Assembly (NCBI RefSeq): GCF_946479605.1
Contig: NZ_CAMLGT010000192.1
Span: 1-7,508, forward strand
Reading direction: 5' to 3'
DNA from: an uncultured Lacibacter sp.
GTDB lineage: Bacteria > Bacteroidota > Bacteroidia > Chitinophagales > Chitinophagaceae
DNA: 7,508 nucleotides
Shown here: positions 1 to 6,026 of the stretch, in pieces
How the letters are laid out: every line of letters begins with the position of its first letter
Position numbering within the stretch: the stretch's first letter is position 1
Made by a program: the position numbers and the translations under genes
The notes under the pieces: model-generated
Databases searched by the model: none
What the model was told of the DNA's origin: nothing
The model's input: the letters and a program-made list of their open reading frames with translations, nothing else

Positions 1-659
1 TGGACATGCTTTCCGTTACCATTATGGCATTGGTGTTTGGCGGTAAATCATCAACAGGTATCGTACTTCCGTTATTATGCATTGCCGATATTGCTGCTGT
101 GTATTATTACAACAGGCACGCACAGTGGAATCATTTCTGGAAACTGGTGCCTTGGATGGCCATTGGTATATTGCTGGGTGTGTTTGTGGGAAAGGATATG
201 AATGAAAAACTTTTCCGGCAGTTGATGGCAGTGATAGTTGTGGTAACCATCGTGATCGTATTGTTCATGGAATTCCGCAAGAGTACAGTGGTGCCAAAGC
301 ATCCGTTGTTTGCAGCGGGTACTGGATCGGCTGCAGGGTTTACGACCATGATGGGGAACCTGGCCGGTGCATTTGCCAACCTTTATTTTCTTGCCATGCG
401 CTTACCGAAGAACGATTTTATTGGTACGGCTGCATGGTTGTTCCTGGTGATCAATTTATTTAAACTTCCGTTCCAGGTTTTTTTCTGGAAGAATATTAAT
501 GGCAATACATTACTCACTGATCTGTTGCTGCTGCCTGGGCTGGCGCTTGGTTTTATACTTGGGTTGAAACTGGTGAATAAATTGCGTGACGACAGTTACC
601 GTAAAGTGGTGATCGCATTAACGCTTATCGGATCAGTATTGATGCTGTTGAAACAATAG
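1..659 (+). CDS. TauE/SafE family sulfite exporter-like permease, 5' end cut by window
   Basis: A multi-pass inner-membrane protein of the TauE/SafE (DUF81) type, a family linked to export or uptake of sulfite, sulfoacetate and other small organic anions. Counting from the ATG at position 6, 217 residues are visible. They include a Gly-rich first half-repeat (FGGKSSTGIVLPLL, about 11-24), hydrophobic segments near 48-62, 72-89, 140-160, 170-188 and 199-215, and a second Gly/Ala-rich re-entrant stretch (AAGTGSAAGFTTMMGNLAG, 103-121). Two related halves are characteristic of the family. Full members are usually about 240-260 residues, and the frame stays open to the window edge, so about 30 N-terminal residues are probably missing and the ATG at 6 is likely internal. 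The substrate cannot be told from sequence. It converges with the small membrane-protein genes on its right. Confidence 0.85.
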   Translation, partial: DMLSVTIMALVFGGKSSTGIVLPLLCIADIAAVYYYNRHAQWNHFWKLVPWMAIGILLGVFVGKDMNEKLFRQLMAVIVVVTIVIVLFMEFRKSTVVPKHPLFAAGTGSAAGFTTMMGNLAGAFANLYFLAMRLPKNDFIGTAAWLFLVINLFKLPFQVFFWKNINGNTLLTDLLLLPGLALGFILGLKLVNKLRDDSYRKVVIALTLIGSVLMLLKQ

Positions 660-670
660 GTATAGTAATT

Positions 671-697
671 ATTGAGTATGCTTTATTGCGACTCAAT
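671..697. terminator. Weak hairpin between convergent genes
   Basis: ATTGAGT (671-677) and ACTCAAT (691-697) form a perfect 7-bp inverted repeat with a 13-nt loop, 11 nt after the permease stop codon. The right arm contains the stop codon of the minus-strand gene. The position suits a two-way terminator for convergent genes, but the stem is A/T-rich, the loop long and no T-run follows, so termination is only a guess. Confidence 0.22.
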
Positions 698-962
698 CAA
701 TCATATCTCCAAGATCACTGATGCCTAATGTGAACCAGAAAATAGAAAGCGCAAGAATGACTCTGACCGCAAAGGGAATTGCAAAGCCAATTTTTTTCTT
801 CAGCAGATCATTTACCGGGGGAAAGAATAACATAGATAGCAGCAAACCTATAATACCCGGTACCGGATGTATCAATATCAGGTTAAGGATGCCAATTGTT
901 AACACCAGCAAACCAAGTATCCAGCTGATGATGCGTTGTATCGAAAGTTTTTCCTGTAGCAT
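693..962 (-). CDS. Small membrane protein, second gene of a tandem paralogue pair
   Basis: An 89-residue hydrophobic protein of unknown function. About three membrane segments are visible (roughly 11-30, 36-48 and 65-81), with a basic stretch LLKKK (53-57) between the second and third. There is no cleavable signal peptide. It aligns with the product of the gene just upstream on the same strand: over residues 44-63, 12 of 20 positions are identical, including P-V-N, L-L-K-K, G-F and I-P. The ATG at 962 is 19 nt past the stop of that gene, behind an A-rich stretch (AAACAAAGAAACA) and without a Shine-Dalgarno sequence, as usual in Bacteroidota. It is therefore probably translated from the same transcript. 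I do not recognise a named family. That the gene is real rests on the paralogy and its clean start; its role is unknown. Confidence 0.7.
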   Translation of the reverse strand: MLQEKLSIQRIISWILGLLVLTIGILNLILIHPVPGIIGLLLSMLFFPPVNDLLKKKIGFAIPFAVRVILALSIFWFTLGISDLGDMID

Positions 963-981
963 TGTTTCTTTGTTTAAATGT

Positions 982-1275
982 TTAAAAGCTGCTAAGCATC
1001 AGATCAACCTTATCGAATAACTCTCCCACGCCTAAGGATGACCAAAGAATAAATAAGCCAAGAACCACTTTTATTAATCCCATCTTCGGAATGGTGAAGC
1101 CTGTTATTTTTTTAAGCAGCTCATTGACAGGAAGGAAGTAAACGAAAGAGACAAGCAGTATAAAAATACCAAAGCCGGTATCGTTTCCCCAAAACGTGTT
1201 TACAATGCCAATGGCCAGAAAAAGCACGCCAAAGCTGTAACTGAGAATGTTTGCCATGTTGAGTTTGTATGTCAT
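982..1275 (-). CDS. Small membrane protein, first gene of a tandem paralogue pair
   Basis: A 97-residue hydrophobic protein of unknown function, with likely membrane segments at about 9-27, 33-48 and 66-82. The motif LPVNELLKK (48-56) followed by GFTIP (59-63) matches PPVNDLLKK...GFAIP at the same residue numbers in the next gene downstream, so the two arose by tandem duplication. The frame stays open up to 1359, but I place the start at 1275: the 28 upstream codons are not hydrophobic like the rest and overlap the promoter, and a start at 1275 makes the two paralogues nearly collinear from residue 1 (one-residue offset before the central loop). An ATG at 1257 is the alternative. No Shine-Dalgarno sequence; the leader is A/T-rich. 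Function not inferable. Confidence 0.68.
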   Translation of the reverse strand: MTYKLNMANILSYSFGVLFLAIGIVNTFWGNDTGFGIFILLVSFVYFLPVNELLKKITGFTIPKMGLIKVVLGLFILWSSLGVGELFDKVDLMLSSF

Positions 1276-1311
1276 ACAGATATTTTTATTATTTAAAAGT
1301 ACTTTGAAATA

Positions 1312-1343
1312 CAAAGTAAATGTATATTTGTGAATCCGGCAAA
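1312..1343 (-). promoter_or_regulatory. Bacteroidota-type promoter of the small membrane-protein pair
   Basis: Reading the minus strand, TTTG (1343-1340), a 20-bp spacer and TTACTTTG (1319-1312) match the Bacteroidota -33/-7 pattern TTTG-N19-21-TAnnTTTG with one mismatch (T for A at the second base of the -7 box). The start codon at 1275 is 36 nt beyond the -7 box, giving a leader of about 30 nt. This promoter lies inside the open frame that reaches 1359, which supports the shorter protein. Confidence 0.5.
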
Positions 1344-1449
1344 TGATTTTTGTAAACAAATCAGCTGCTGTACAGGAGCGGAGTTATTGTTTTAAGAGCG
1401 GTAACATTTGCAGGCTCCAGTAAGAGCAATTGATCAAACAACAAATACA

Positions 1450-2223
1450 ATGAAACTGTTTGTTGAACACAATTCGGTTGTAAGAAAGATATGGGGCAAG
1501 AGCGATACGGTGCTGTTCATTTTTGCCGGCGCCTCTGCTGAATTTGCGTTGAACAAAGCGGTGGATTGGTTATATTTTACAGGCAAGCTGCCTTCAGACC
1601 CGATTGGCCGTTTGTTTTCAACAGTAGCTTATGCACGTAAGATTGTTTTTGCTGCTGAAGAAGAAGCAAATAAGGCCATTGATACTATGCAGTACATACA
1701 TACTGCAATAGAACATAGCCGTGGGTATAAAATACCTGATTGGGCTTATCGTGATGTGCTGTTTATGTTGATCCATTACTCCATTGCAGCTTACGAACTG
1801 CTAGAAAAAAAGTTAAGCAATGAAGAAAAAGAAGAAGTGTACAATGTGTTTTACCGTGTGGGATTGCGGATGGGTTTAAAAGAGTTGCCGGATAACTATG
1901 AGCAATGGTTACCCGTTCGGCATGCACATTTACTGGCCGATCTGAAAAAGAGTGAATATACTGTTGATCTTTTTAAGCAGTACAAAAAACATCTTGGCAG
2001 TATGCGGTTTAAGGTGTTGACAGAAGCACAGAAGTTAGTGGTACCGCACAGGGTAAAAGAGTTGTTACATTTTACAGATGTTTCATTGCTGACACCTGTG
2101 GTGCCTTTGTATAAGATCAGCAGACTGATGAACATGGATTGGATGTTGAAAAATATACTGCTGCCTGCTGAATACAAAGAACAGATAAATGCATTGGATG
2201 TGTATCATCGCAAAACTTTATGA
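1450..2223 (+). CDS. DUF2236 family protein (MpaB / latex-oxygenase-like)
   Basis: A 257-residue protein resembling DUF2236, the family of fungal MpaB, rubber (latex) oxygenases and many uncharacterised bacterial proteins; characterised members bind haem b and oxidise hydrophobic substrates. Visible features: an N-terminal stretch VVRKIWGKSD (10-19) and FAGASAEFALN (25-35), where the family has its conserved 'R..' and 'G..aallrq' segments; then IHTAIEH (83-89), the core WAYRDVLFMLIHYSI (98-112) with H109 as the likely equivalent of the conserved His, a hydrophilic EEKEEVYN (125-132), and GLRMGLKELP (138-147). No signal peptide, so probably cytoplasmic or membrane-associated. Start: TTG at 1408 is in frame, but ATG at 1450 is preferred, as the 14 extra residues add no family sequence. 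Divergent from the small membrane-protein operon. The haem ligand assignment is inference and the substrate unknown. Confidence 0.72.
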   Translation: MKLFVEHNSVVRKIWGKSDTVLFIFAGASAEFALNKAVDWLYFTGKLPSDPIGRLFSTVAYARKIVFAAEEEANKAIDTMQYIHTAIEHSRGYKIPDWAYRDVLFMLIHYSIAAYELLEKKLSNEEKEEVYNVFYRVGLRMGLKELPDNYEQWLPVRHAHLLADLKKSEYTVDLFKQYKKHLGSMRFKVLTEAQKLVVPHRVKELLHFTDVSLLTPVVPLYKISRLMNMDWMLKNILLPAEYKEQINALDVYHRKTL

Positions 2224-2372
2224 TGCGGCCGCTTTGTTCATAGTACGACTTTTCCAATGCCTGTATGGTTTTCATTCTTGCGCAAACGATTGGCCTCGGA
2301 AAGCCTTCGCAAATTGAATTAAGTTTGATGGGAACACATCATCTTCTGCTGTTCATTCTTTATGAAAGAGAC
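2224..2372. other. Non-coding stretch upstream of the LamG remnant
   Basis: All three plus frames are closed by stops within about 35 codons, and none of the short translations resembles a family I know. A minus-strand frame opening with ATG near 2275 runs into the DUF2236 gene and is not convincing. A NotI-type palindrome GCGGCCGC sits at 2225-2232. This may be decayed coding sequence belonging to the remnant that follows, but I cannot show it. Confidence 0.4.
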
Positions 2373-2375
2373 TAA

Positions 2376-2648
2376 TTGCCTGCTGAGGAATGGATACATA
2401 TTACCATTACCGGCGATAACAAAGGAACATCGTTGTATGTGAATGGCCGTTTTGCAGAAAAATTAGAAGGAGCGAAGCAGGTATTTATCAATAATAAAAC
2501 GATGGCAACAGTGCAAACCTTGTTTTTTCCTTTGCAGTTTATTGCTGATAAGACGAATGCTTTTGATGGAGTGATTGATGATGTAAAGGTGTTCAATTGT
2601 ATTTTGCCGGCAGAGAAGATCAGCTTGCTGGCAAAACGAGCGAAATAA
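2376..2648 (+). pseudogene. 3' remnant of a LamG / concanavalin A-like domain gene
   Basis: The 90-codon frame encodes the C-terminal half of a LamG-type (Laminin_G_3, concanavalin A-like) jelly-roll domain: W-I-H-I-T-I-T-G-D (6-14), the signature LYVNGR (20-25), and the closing FDGVIDDVKVFN.ILPAEKI strand pattern (63-82). In intact proteins this module is longer and ends a secreted enzyme, commonly a glycoside hydrolase such as GH20 beta-hexosaminidase in Bacteroidota. Here a TAA at 2373-2375 lies immediately upstream in frame, there is no ATG (only TTG at 2376), no signal peptide and no catalytic domain. It therefore looks like the leftover end of a deleted gene rather than a functional protein. 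The following sulfatase supports a former glycan-degradation locus. Which enzyme carried the domain is inference; a start or an upstream exon-like frame was not found. Confidence 0.6.
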
Positions 2649-2758
2649 TTTGTGGAGGCCGGTTGTTTTAATTTTAATCCCGGAGCCCACTTGCGTGAGA
2701 CCCCGGATGGACGAAGGCAGAAGCGAGATAAACTATGATTTTTTTTAATGAATATGTT

Positions 2759-4297
2759 ATGATCATGCATTGTTGTAAACAGTTTTTGTTGCTGACAGGT
2801 TTGTTTTTTTCTTTAGCTGTTACAGCCCAGAAACGGCCAAATATTGTGATCATTGTTTCAGATGATCATGCGTACCAAACCATAGGCTCGTATGGAAGTA
2901 AGTTGATGCCAACGCCCAATATTGACCGTATTGCCAACGAAGGCGTGCTGTTTAAGAAAGCCTATGTTACCAATTCCATTTGCGGGCCAAGCCGGGCGGT
3001 GATCCTTACCGGGAAATACAGTCATAAGAACGGCTTTAAGGACAATGAGCATTCGAGATTTGATGGATCGCAAAACAGCTTTATCAAGGAGTTAGGCAAG
3101 GTTGGTTACCAAACTGCATGGATCGGGAAATGGCACCTGGAAACACAACCACAGGGTTTTTCGTTCTGGCAAATATTGCCGGGGCAGGGCCATTATTACA
3201 ATCCAGATTTTTTAATGATGGATGGAACAAGAAAACGTGCCGAAGGGTATGTGAGTACTGTTGTGGAAGATGCTGCAGAAAACTGGCTGGATAAACGTGA
3301 TACATCGAAACCTTTTTGCATTGTGATTGGTCATAAAAACACCCATCGTACATGGATGCCTGATCTGCAGGACCTGCGTATGTTTAACCATACCAGCTTT
3401 CCATTGCCGGCTAATTTTTACGACAATTACCAGAACCGAGCGGCAGCCATGGTGCAGGATATGACCATTGCCAAAACCATGCTGATGGGATATGACCTGA
3501 AAATGTTTGACAGTAAAGCTGCTGAAGAAAAAGAAGGAAGCATCAACCGTATGACCGTGAACCAGCGGCAACAGTTTATGCAGTACTACGATTCTATCCG
3601 TAACGATTTTCAATCGAAGCATCTTTCGGGTAAAGCCCTTATTGAATGGAAATACCAGCGGTATATGAACGATTATCTTGCCACGGCTGCATCGCTTGAC
3701 CGGAGTATTGGCCGTACGCTTGATTACCTCGATAAGCAGCAGCTTACAGCAAACACGATTGTTATTTATGTTTCGGACCAGGGATTTTATATGGGTGAAC
3801 ACGGCTGGTTTGACAAGCGTTTTATGTATGAGGAATCATTCAGAACGCCGATGCTGATGCGTTATCCCGGGGTGATAAAAGCTGCAACCGTTAATGATTA
3901 CCTGGTGATGAACCTTGATCTTGCACCCACTCTCCTGCAAGCAGCGGGCGTGCAGCCACCTGCCGATATGCAGGGAAGATCTTTTCTGCCGCTTGTTACG
4001 GGCAAACAGAAGAAGGGCAGGAAAACGCTGTATTATCACTATTACGAAAACGGGGAGCATGCAGTGTCGCCACATTTTGGTATCAGTACCGGCAGGTATA
4101 AACTGATCCGGTTTTACAAACGTGTTGCATGCTGGGAGTTGTATGATCTTGAAAAAGATAAGCATGAAATGAAGAATGTGTATGGTGAGAAAGCGTATGC
4201 AAAGATTACCGCAGCGCTAAAGAAAGAATTGCTGAAGCAGATTGAACACTATGATGATACCGAAGCTGCCATTATCTGTAAACAGCACCCGTTATAA
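2759..4297 (+). CDS. Secreted sulfatase, S1 family, probably GlcNAc-6-sulfatase-like (S1_11)
   Basis: A 512-residue type I sulfatase that hydrolyses sulfate esters, probably on glycans in the periplasm or outside the cell. A signal peptide (hydrophobic run to about residue 22) precedes a likely SPase I site AVTA/QK. Active-site pattern: D35-D36 (VSDDH) for the metal; C75-G-P-S-R79 (CxPxR), whose Cys must become formylglycine; TGK (84-86); GKWH (123-126); H192 in IGHKNTH; D340-Q341 (SDQG); K353 (FDKR). All expected catalytic positions are present, so it looks active. The segment LPGQGHYYNPDF after GKWH resembles the S1_11 subgroup, acting on GlcNAc-6-sulfate; this subfamily call is from memory and less sure than the family. 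Starts at 2735, 2759 and 2765 are in frame; 2759 or 2765 gives the best signal peptide. A sulfatase-maturating enzyme must be encoded elsewhere. Preceded by a LamG remnant. Confidence 0.88.
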   Translation: MIMHCCKQFLLLTGLFFSLAVTAQKRPNIVIIVSDDHAYQTIGSYGSKLMPTPNIDRIANEGVLFKKAYVTNSICGPSRAVILTGKYSHKNGFKDNEHSRFDGSQNSFIKELGKVGYQTAWIGKWHLETQPQGFSFWQILPGQGHYYNPDFLMMDGTRKRAEGYVSTVVEDAAENWLDKRDTSKPFCIVIGHKNTHRTWMPDLQDLRMFNHTSFPLPANFYDNYQNRAAAMVQDMTIAKTMLMGYDLKMFDSKAAEEKEGSINRMTVNQRQQFMQYYDSIRNDFQSKHLSGKALIEWKYQRYMNDYLATAASLDRSIGRTLDYLDKQQLTANTIVIYVSDQGFYMGEHGWFDKRFMYEESFRTPMLMRYPGVIKAATVNDYLVMNLDLAPTLLQAAGVQPPADMQGRSFLPLVTGKQKKGRKTLYYHYYENGEHAVSPHFGISTGRYKLIRFYKRVACWELYDLEKDKHEMKNVYGEKAYAKITAALKKELLKQIEHYDDTEAAIICKQHPL

Positions 4298-4389
4298 AAC
4301 CAAATACTTCCATGGGTGCCTGTTGAAGCAGCAACTGGTCTGTACCTGTTTTAGCGGAGCCTTCTTCCCTTTTTTTAACAGCGGTTGTG

Positions 4390-4421
4390 TTTGCTGACAC
4401 AGCAAGCGGTGTGTATCTTTA
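4390..4421 (+). promoter_or_regulatory. Bacteroidota-type promoter of the repeat protein gene
   Basis: TTTG (4390-4393), exactly 20 bp, then TATCTTTA (4414-4421), which matches TAnnTTTG except for the last base. The ATG at 4438 is 16 nt past the -7 box, leaving a leader of roughly 10 nt. The gene is thus probably transcribed on its own rather than with the sulfatase, though no convincing terminator separates them. Confidence 0.5.
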
Positions 4422-4437
4422 AAAGAATACAGCAGCT

Positions 4438-5202
4438 ATGAAACGATACGGGATTGTTTTTCTATTCTGTGTTTTTTGTTTTGCGATCACCAGTTTGCAG
4501 GCGCAGCGCAACTATTTTTTAGCAGGGGTGAAGCATCATGGAATTGCTTTCGGGCCGATTAACCATACCAATGGTCTCCGCTTCAATTTATGGGACCGTC
4601 ATGTGCAAACGATCAACGGGCTAACGGTGGCGGGTAAAACAAATTCGTATCGTGTAAACGGGGTGGCTGTTGGTGCGTTGCTTGCATTTGACAGTATTTG
4701 TAACGGCATCAAGCTCGCAGGCATTTCGAGTGTGAGTGAACAGATGAACGGGCTGAGCATTGGCGGACTCGGCAGCGGTGGTACACTGCTGAACGGTGTG
4801 GCTGTTGGCGGCATTGTGCTTTCGGCAGAGAAGATCAACGGGTTTGGTGCGGGCTGTTTGATTATATCTGATACGATGAATGGTTTTTTTGTGGCACCGC
4901 ATGGTGTGTTTTCACAAAAGGATAAGGGGCGTGTGCGGGGTGTAACACTTAATGTGTTTGTGTGCCGGTTGCTTGAACTGAAGGGGTTGAGTACAGGCGC
5001 ATTGACTGACATTGACGAGCAGCATGGTGTGAGTATTGCTCTTTCTAACAAAGCAAAGCAATTGCATGGTGTGCAGATAGGACTGTGGAATGTGGCGATG
5101 AATAAAAAGCATTTGAAGAAACTGCCGCTGGTGAATTTCAGTTTCAGGAAAACAGCAAGAGTAACTGATAAAAAAAACGTTGATGTTAATCAGGTAAAAT
5201 GA
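4438..5202 (+). CDS. Secreted repeat protein, LA_2272-like surface repeats
   Basis: A 254-residue protein with a signal peptide (basic MKRY, hydrophobic core to about residue 20, likely cleavage at LQAQ, 20-23). The mature part is a chain of short repeats, each with N/H/K/R-G followed by hydrophobic-x-hydrophobic-G. The repeated Gly falls at residues 35, 46, 61, 75, 90, 105, 120, 135, 149, 168, 183, 197 and 211, so the step is 14-15 residues almost throughout. The last unit, LHGVQIGLWNVA (209-220), matches the hallmark of the LA_2272 'surface repeat' family known from Leptospira and Bacteroidota, whose function is not known. Such regularity suggests a beta-solenoid-like fold, exported to the periplasm or surface. 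A basic, repeat-free tail (223-254) ends the protein; there is no lipobox or obvious membrane anchor. Family call from motif recognition only. Confidence 0.68.
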   Translation: MKRYGIVFLFCVFCFAITSLQAQRNYFLAGVKHHGIAFGPINHTNGLRFNLWDRHVQTINGLTVAGKTNSYRVNGVAVGALLAFDSICNGIKLAGISSVSEQMNGLSIGGLGSGGTLLNGVAVGGIVLSAEKINGFGAGCLIISDTMNGFFVAPHGVFSQKDKGRVRGVTLNVFVCRLLELKGLSTGALTDIDEQHGVSIALSNKAKQLHGVQIGLWNVAMNKKHLKKLPLVNFSFRKTARVTDKKNVDVNQVK

Positions 5203-5380
5203 ATAAGCGTTTTATGAGAGCAGTTTATTTTTGTTGTTACAACTAAATGCAATGGCGGACATGGACTTTACAAATGCAAGGAAACAATTTTCGTTTTAAT
5301 GCTTTGATCACGGCGAGTCGGCGATGCCAGACGTCGCCTTTGAAGTGGGAAGACTTGGAAGCGAATAAAAGCTATAGAAT
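5203..5380 (+). other. Intergenic stretch with hairpin and leader-like segment
   Basis: No recognisable family is encoded here. It contains GTTG-tta-CAAC (5234-5244), an imperfect hairpin GGCGAT-gccagac-GTCGCC near 5319-5337 without a following T-run, and a 45-codon open frame (5247-5384) whose TGA overlaps the ATG of the lipoprotein gene (ATGA). The end of the stretch resembles the segment in front of the sulfatase gene. I see no promoter of the usual pattern for the lipoprotein gene. Confidence 0.4.
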
Positions 5381-5866
5381 ATGAAGTATCTACTACTTAG
5401 TCTCTTAGTTATTTCAATCACGGTGTCTTGTAGAGACGCAGGAGGTTCTCAGCAAGTTGAGAAACTGCCAGCAACTGCTGTACTGAATAAAGATTCTGTT
5501 TTTAAATTAATTGATCATGCATTGATGTTTGGTGATAGCAAGGCGTACAATAGGGCTTCTGCCTATTATTTCATTCGAGATAATGCTGAAGAGTTTTTAT
5601 ATGTTGCTTTTGTTATGGCAAATAAATATGATAATTCAGAGGCATGCTATCATGTTTACCAAATATTAAATAGTACAAGAAATCAGGAACAATTAGAAAA
5701 GCTGGACGAACGGACAAAAAAAGTCGCACTTTTTTACCTGCTTAGGTCGTATGAAATGGGATATGATCAGTCTAAATATGAGTTAGAACAAATATTTAAA
5801 AAAGGAGAGATGATTCCCAAATCATCTTCGTACTTAAACTTATTGGCTACAGAAAGAAAATCATAA
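5381..5866 (+). CDS. Small putative lipoprotein of unknown function
   Basis: A 161-residue protein with a type II signal peptide: MK, a hydrophobic run YLLLSLLVISI, then TVSC with C17 as the likely lipidated cysteine, followed by RDAGGS. The -3 position is Thr rather than Leu, so the lipobox is slightly atypical. The mature part looks largely alpha-helical, with Ala/Tyr-rich amphipathic stretches (about 42-95) and a Sel1/TPR-like patch LLRSYEMGYDQSKYELEQI (119-137), but I cannot count a full repeat and do not recognise a family. Codon use is visibly richer in A and T than in the flanking genes, which hints at a different origin. It stands alone between non-coding stretches. The ATG at 5381 is the only start that gives a signal peptide. 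Function unknown. Confidence 0.7.
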   Translation: MKYLLLSLLVISITVSCRDAGGSQQVEKLPATAVLNKDSVFKLIDHALMFGDSKAYNRASAYYFIRDNAEEFLYVAFVMANKYDNSEACYHVYQILNSTRNQEQLEKLDERTKKVALFYLLRSYEMGYDQSKYELEQIFKKGEMIPKSSSYLNLLATERKS

Positions 5867-5920
5867 GAATAAAGCAGTTGGCTTTAATCATTGTTGAAAT
5901 CACAGCGAAAGCCAGATCCT

Positions 5921-5949
5921 TAGGCCTGACCGAGGCCACATGTGTCTCG
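5921..5949. repeat. Cluster of short inverted repeats
   Basis: Two inverted repeats lie side by side: GGCCT-gaccg-AGGCC (5923-5937), and CGAG-gc-CACATGTG-t-CTCG (5931-5949) centred on the perfect palindrome CACATGTG (5937-5944). They share bases, so only one can form at a time. The DNA is G/C-richer than the lipoprotein gene before it. No T-run follows, so a plain terminator is unlikely; a protein-binding site or mobile-element remnant is possible. Confidence 0.35.
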
Positions 5950-5992
5950 ACCGGAACAGTTATTGAGATTACAACTAAATCTCCTGTCCCAA

Positions 5993-6019
5993 TAAAAAAG
6001 TCCCGCAAAAAGCGGGACT
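5993..6019 (-). terminator. Intrinsic terminator of the tRNA gene
   Basis: On the minus strand AGTCCCGC-TTTTT-GCGGGACT forms a perfect 8-bp stem with a 5-nt loop (6019-5999) and runs directly into a T-tract (5999-5994). It begins 7 nt after the 3' end of the tRNA, as expected for a tRNA transcription unit. Confidence 0.85.
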
Positions 6020-6026
6020 GTATTTG

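Noticed and set aside
721..1020. 99-codon plus-strand frame across the small membrane-protein genes
   Set aside because: It lies opposite two paralogous minus-strand genes whose shared motifs show they are the coding strand; its translation has no family features.
1276..1359. N-terminal extension of the small membrane protein to an ATG at 1359
   Set aside because: The added 28 residues are not like the rest of the protein, have no match in the paralogue, and overlap a good promoter at 1312-1343.
1408..1449. TTG start for the DUF2236 gene
   Set aside because: ATG at 1450 follows closely, and the 14 added residues are polar and unlike the family N-terminus.
2225..2232. GCGGCCGC palindrome as a cloning-vector scar
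   Set aside because: It starts directly after the stop codon and is flanked by ordinary host-like sequence; a natural NotI site is adequate explanation.
3212..3802. 196-codon minus-strand frame within the sulfatase
   Set aside because: It is an antisense shadow of a gene with all catalytic motifs intact; the translation is rich in His, Phe and Cys and shows no domain.
4370..4376. T-run after the sulfatase as a terminator
   Set aside because: No stable stem stands directly before it; the nearest, CCtGTTG/CAACtGG at about 4320-4340, has a mismatch and is about 30 nt away.
4657..4812. DNA repeats near AACGGnGTGGCTGTTGG as a CRISPR or mobile repeat
   Set aside because: They are in frame and coincide with the protein repeat unit, so they reflect internal gene duplication.
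4599..5051. 150-codon minus-strand frame within the repeat protein
   Set aside because: It mirrors the 45-nt repeats of the plus-strand gene, is rich in Pro, Thr and Ser, and has no signal or domain.
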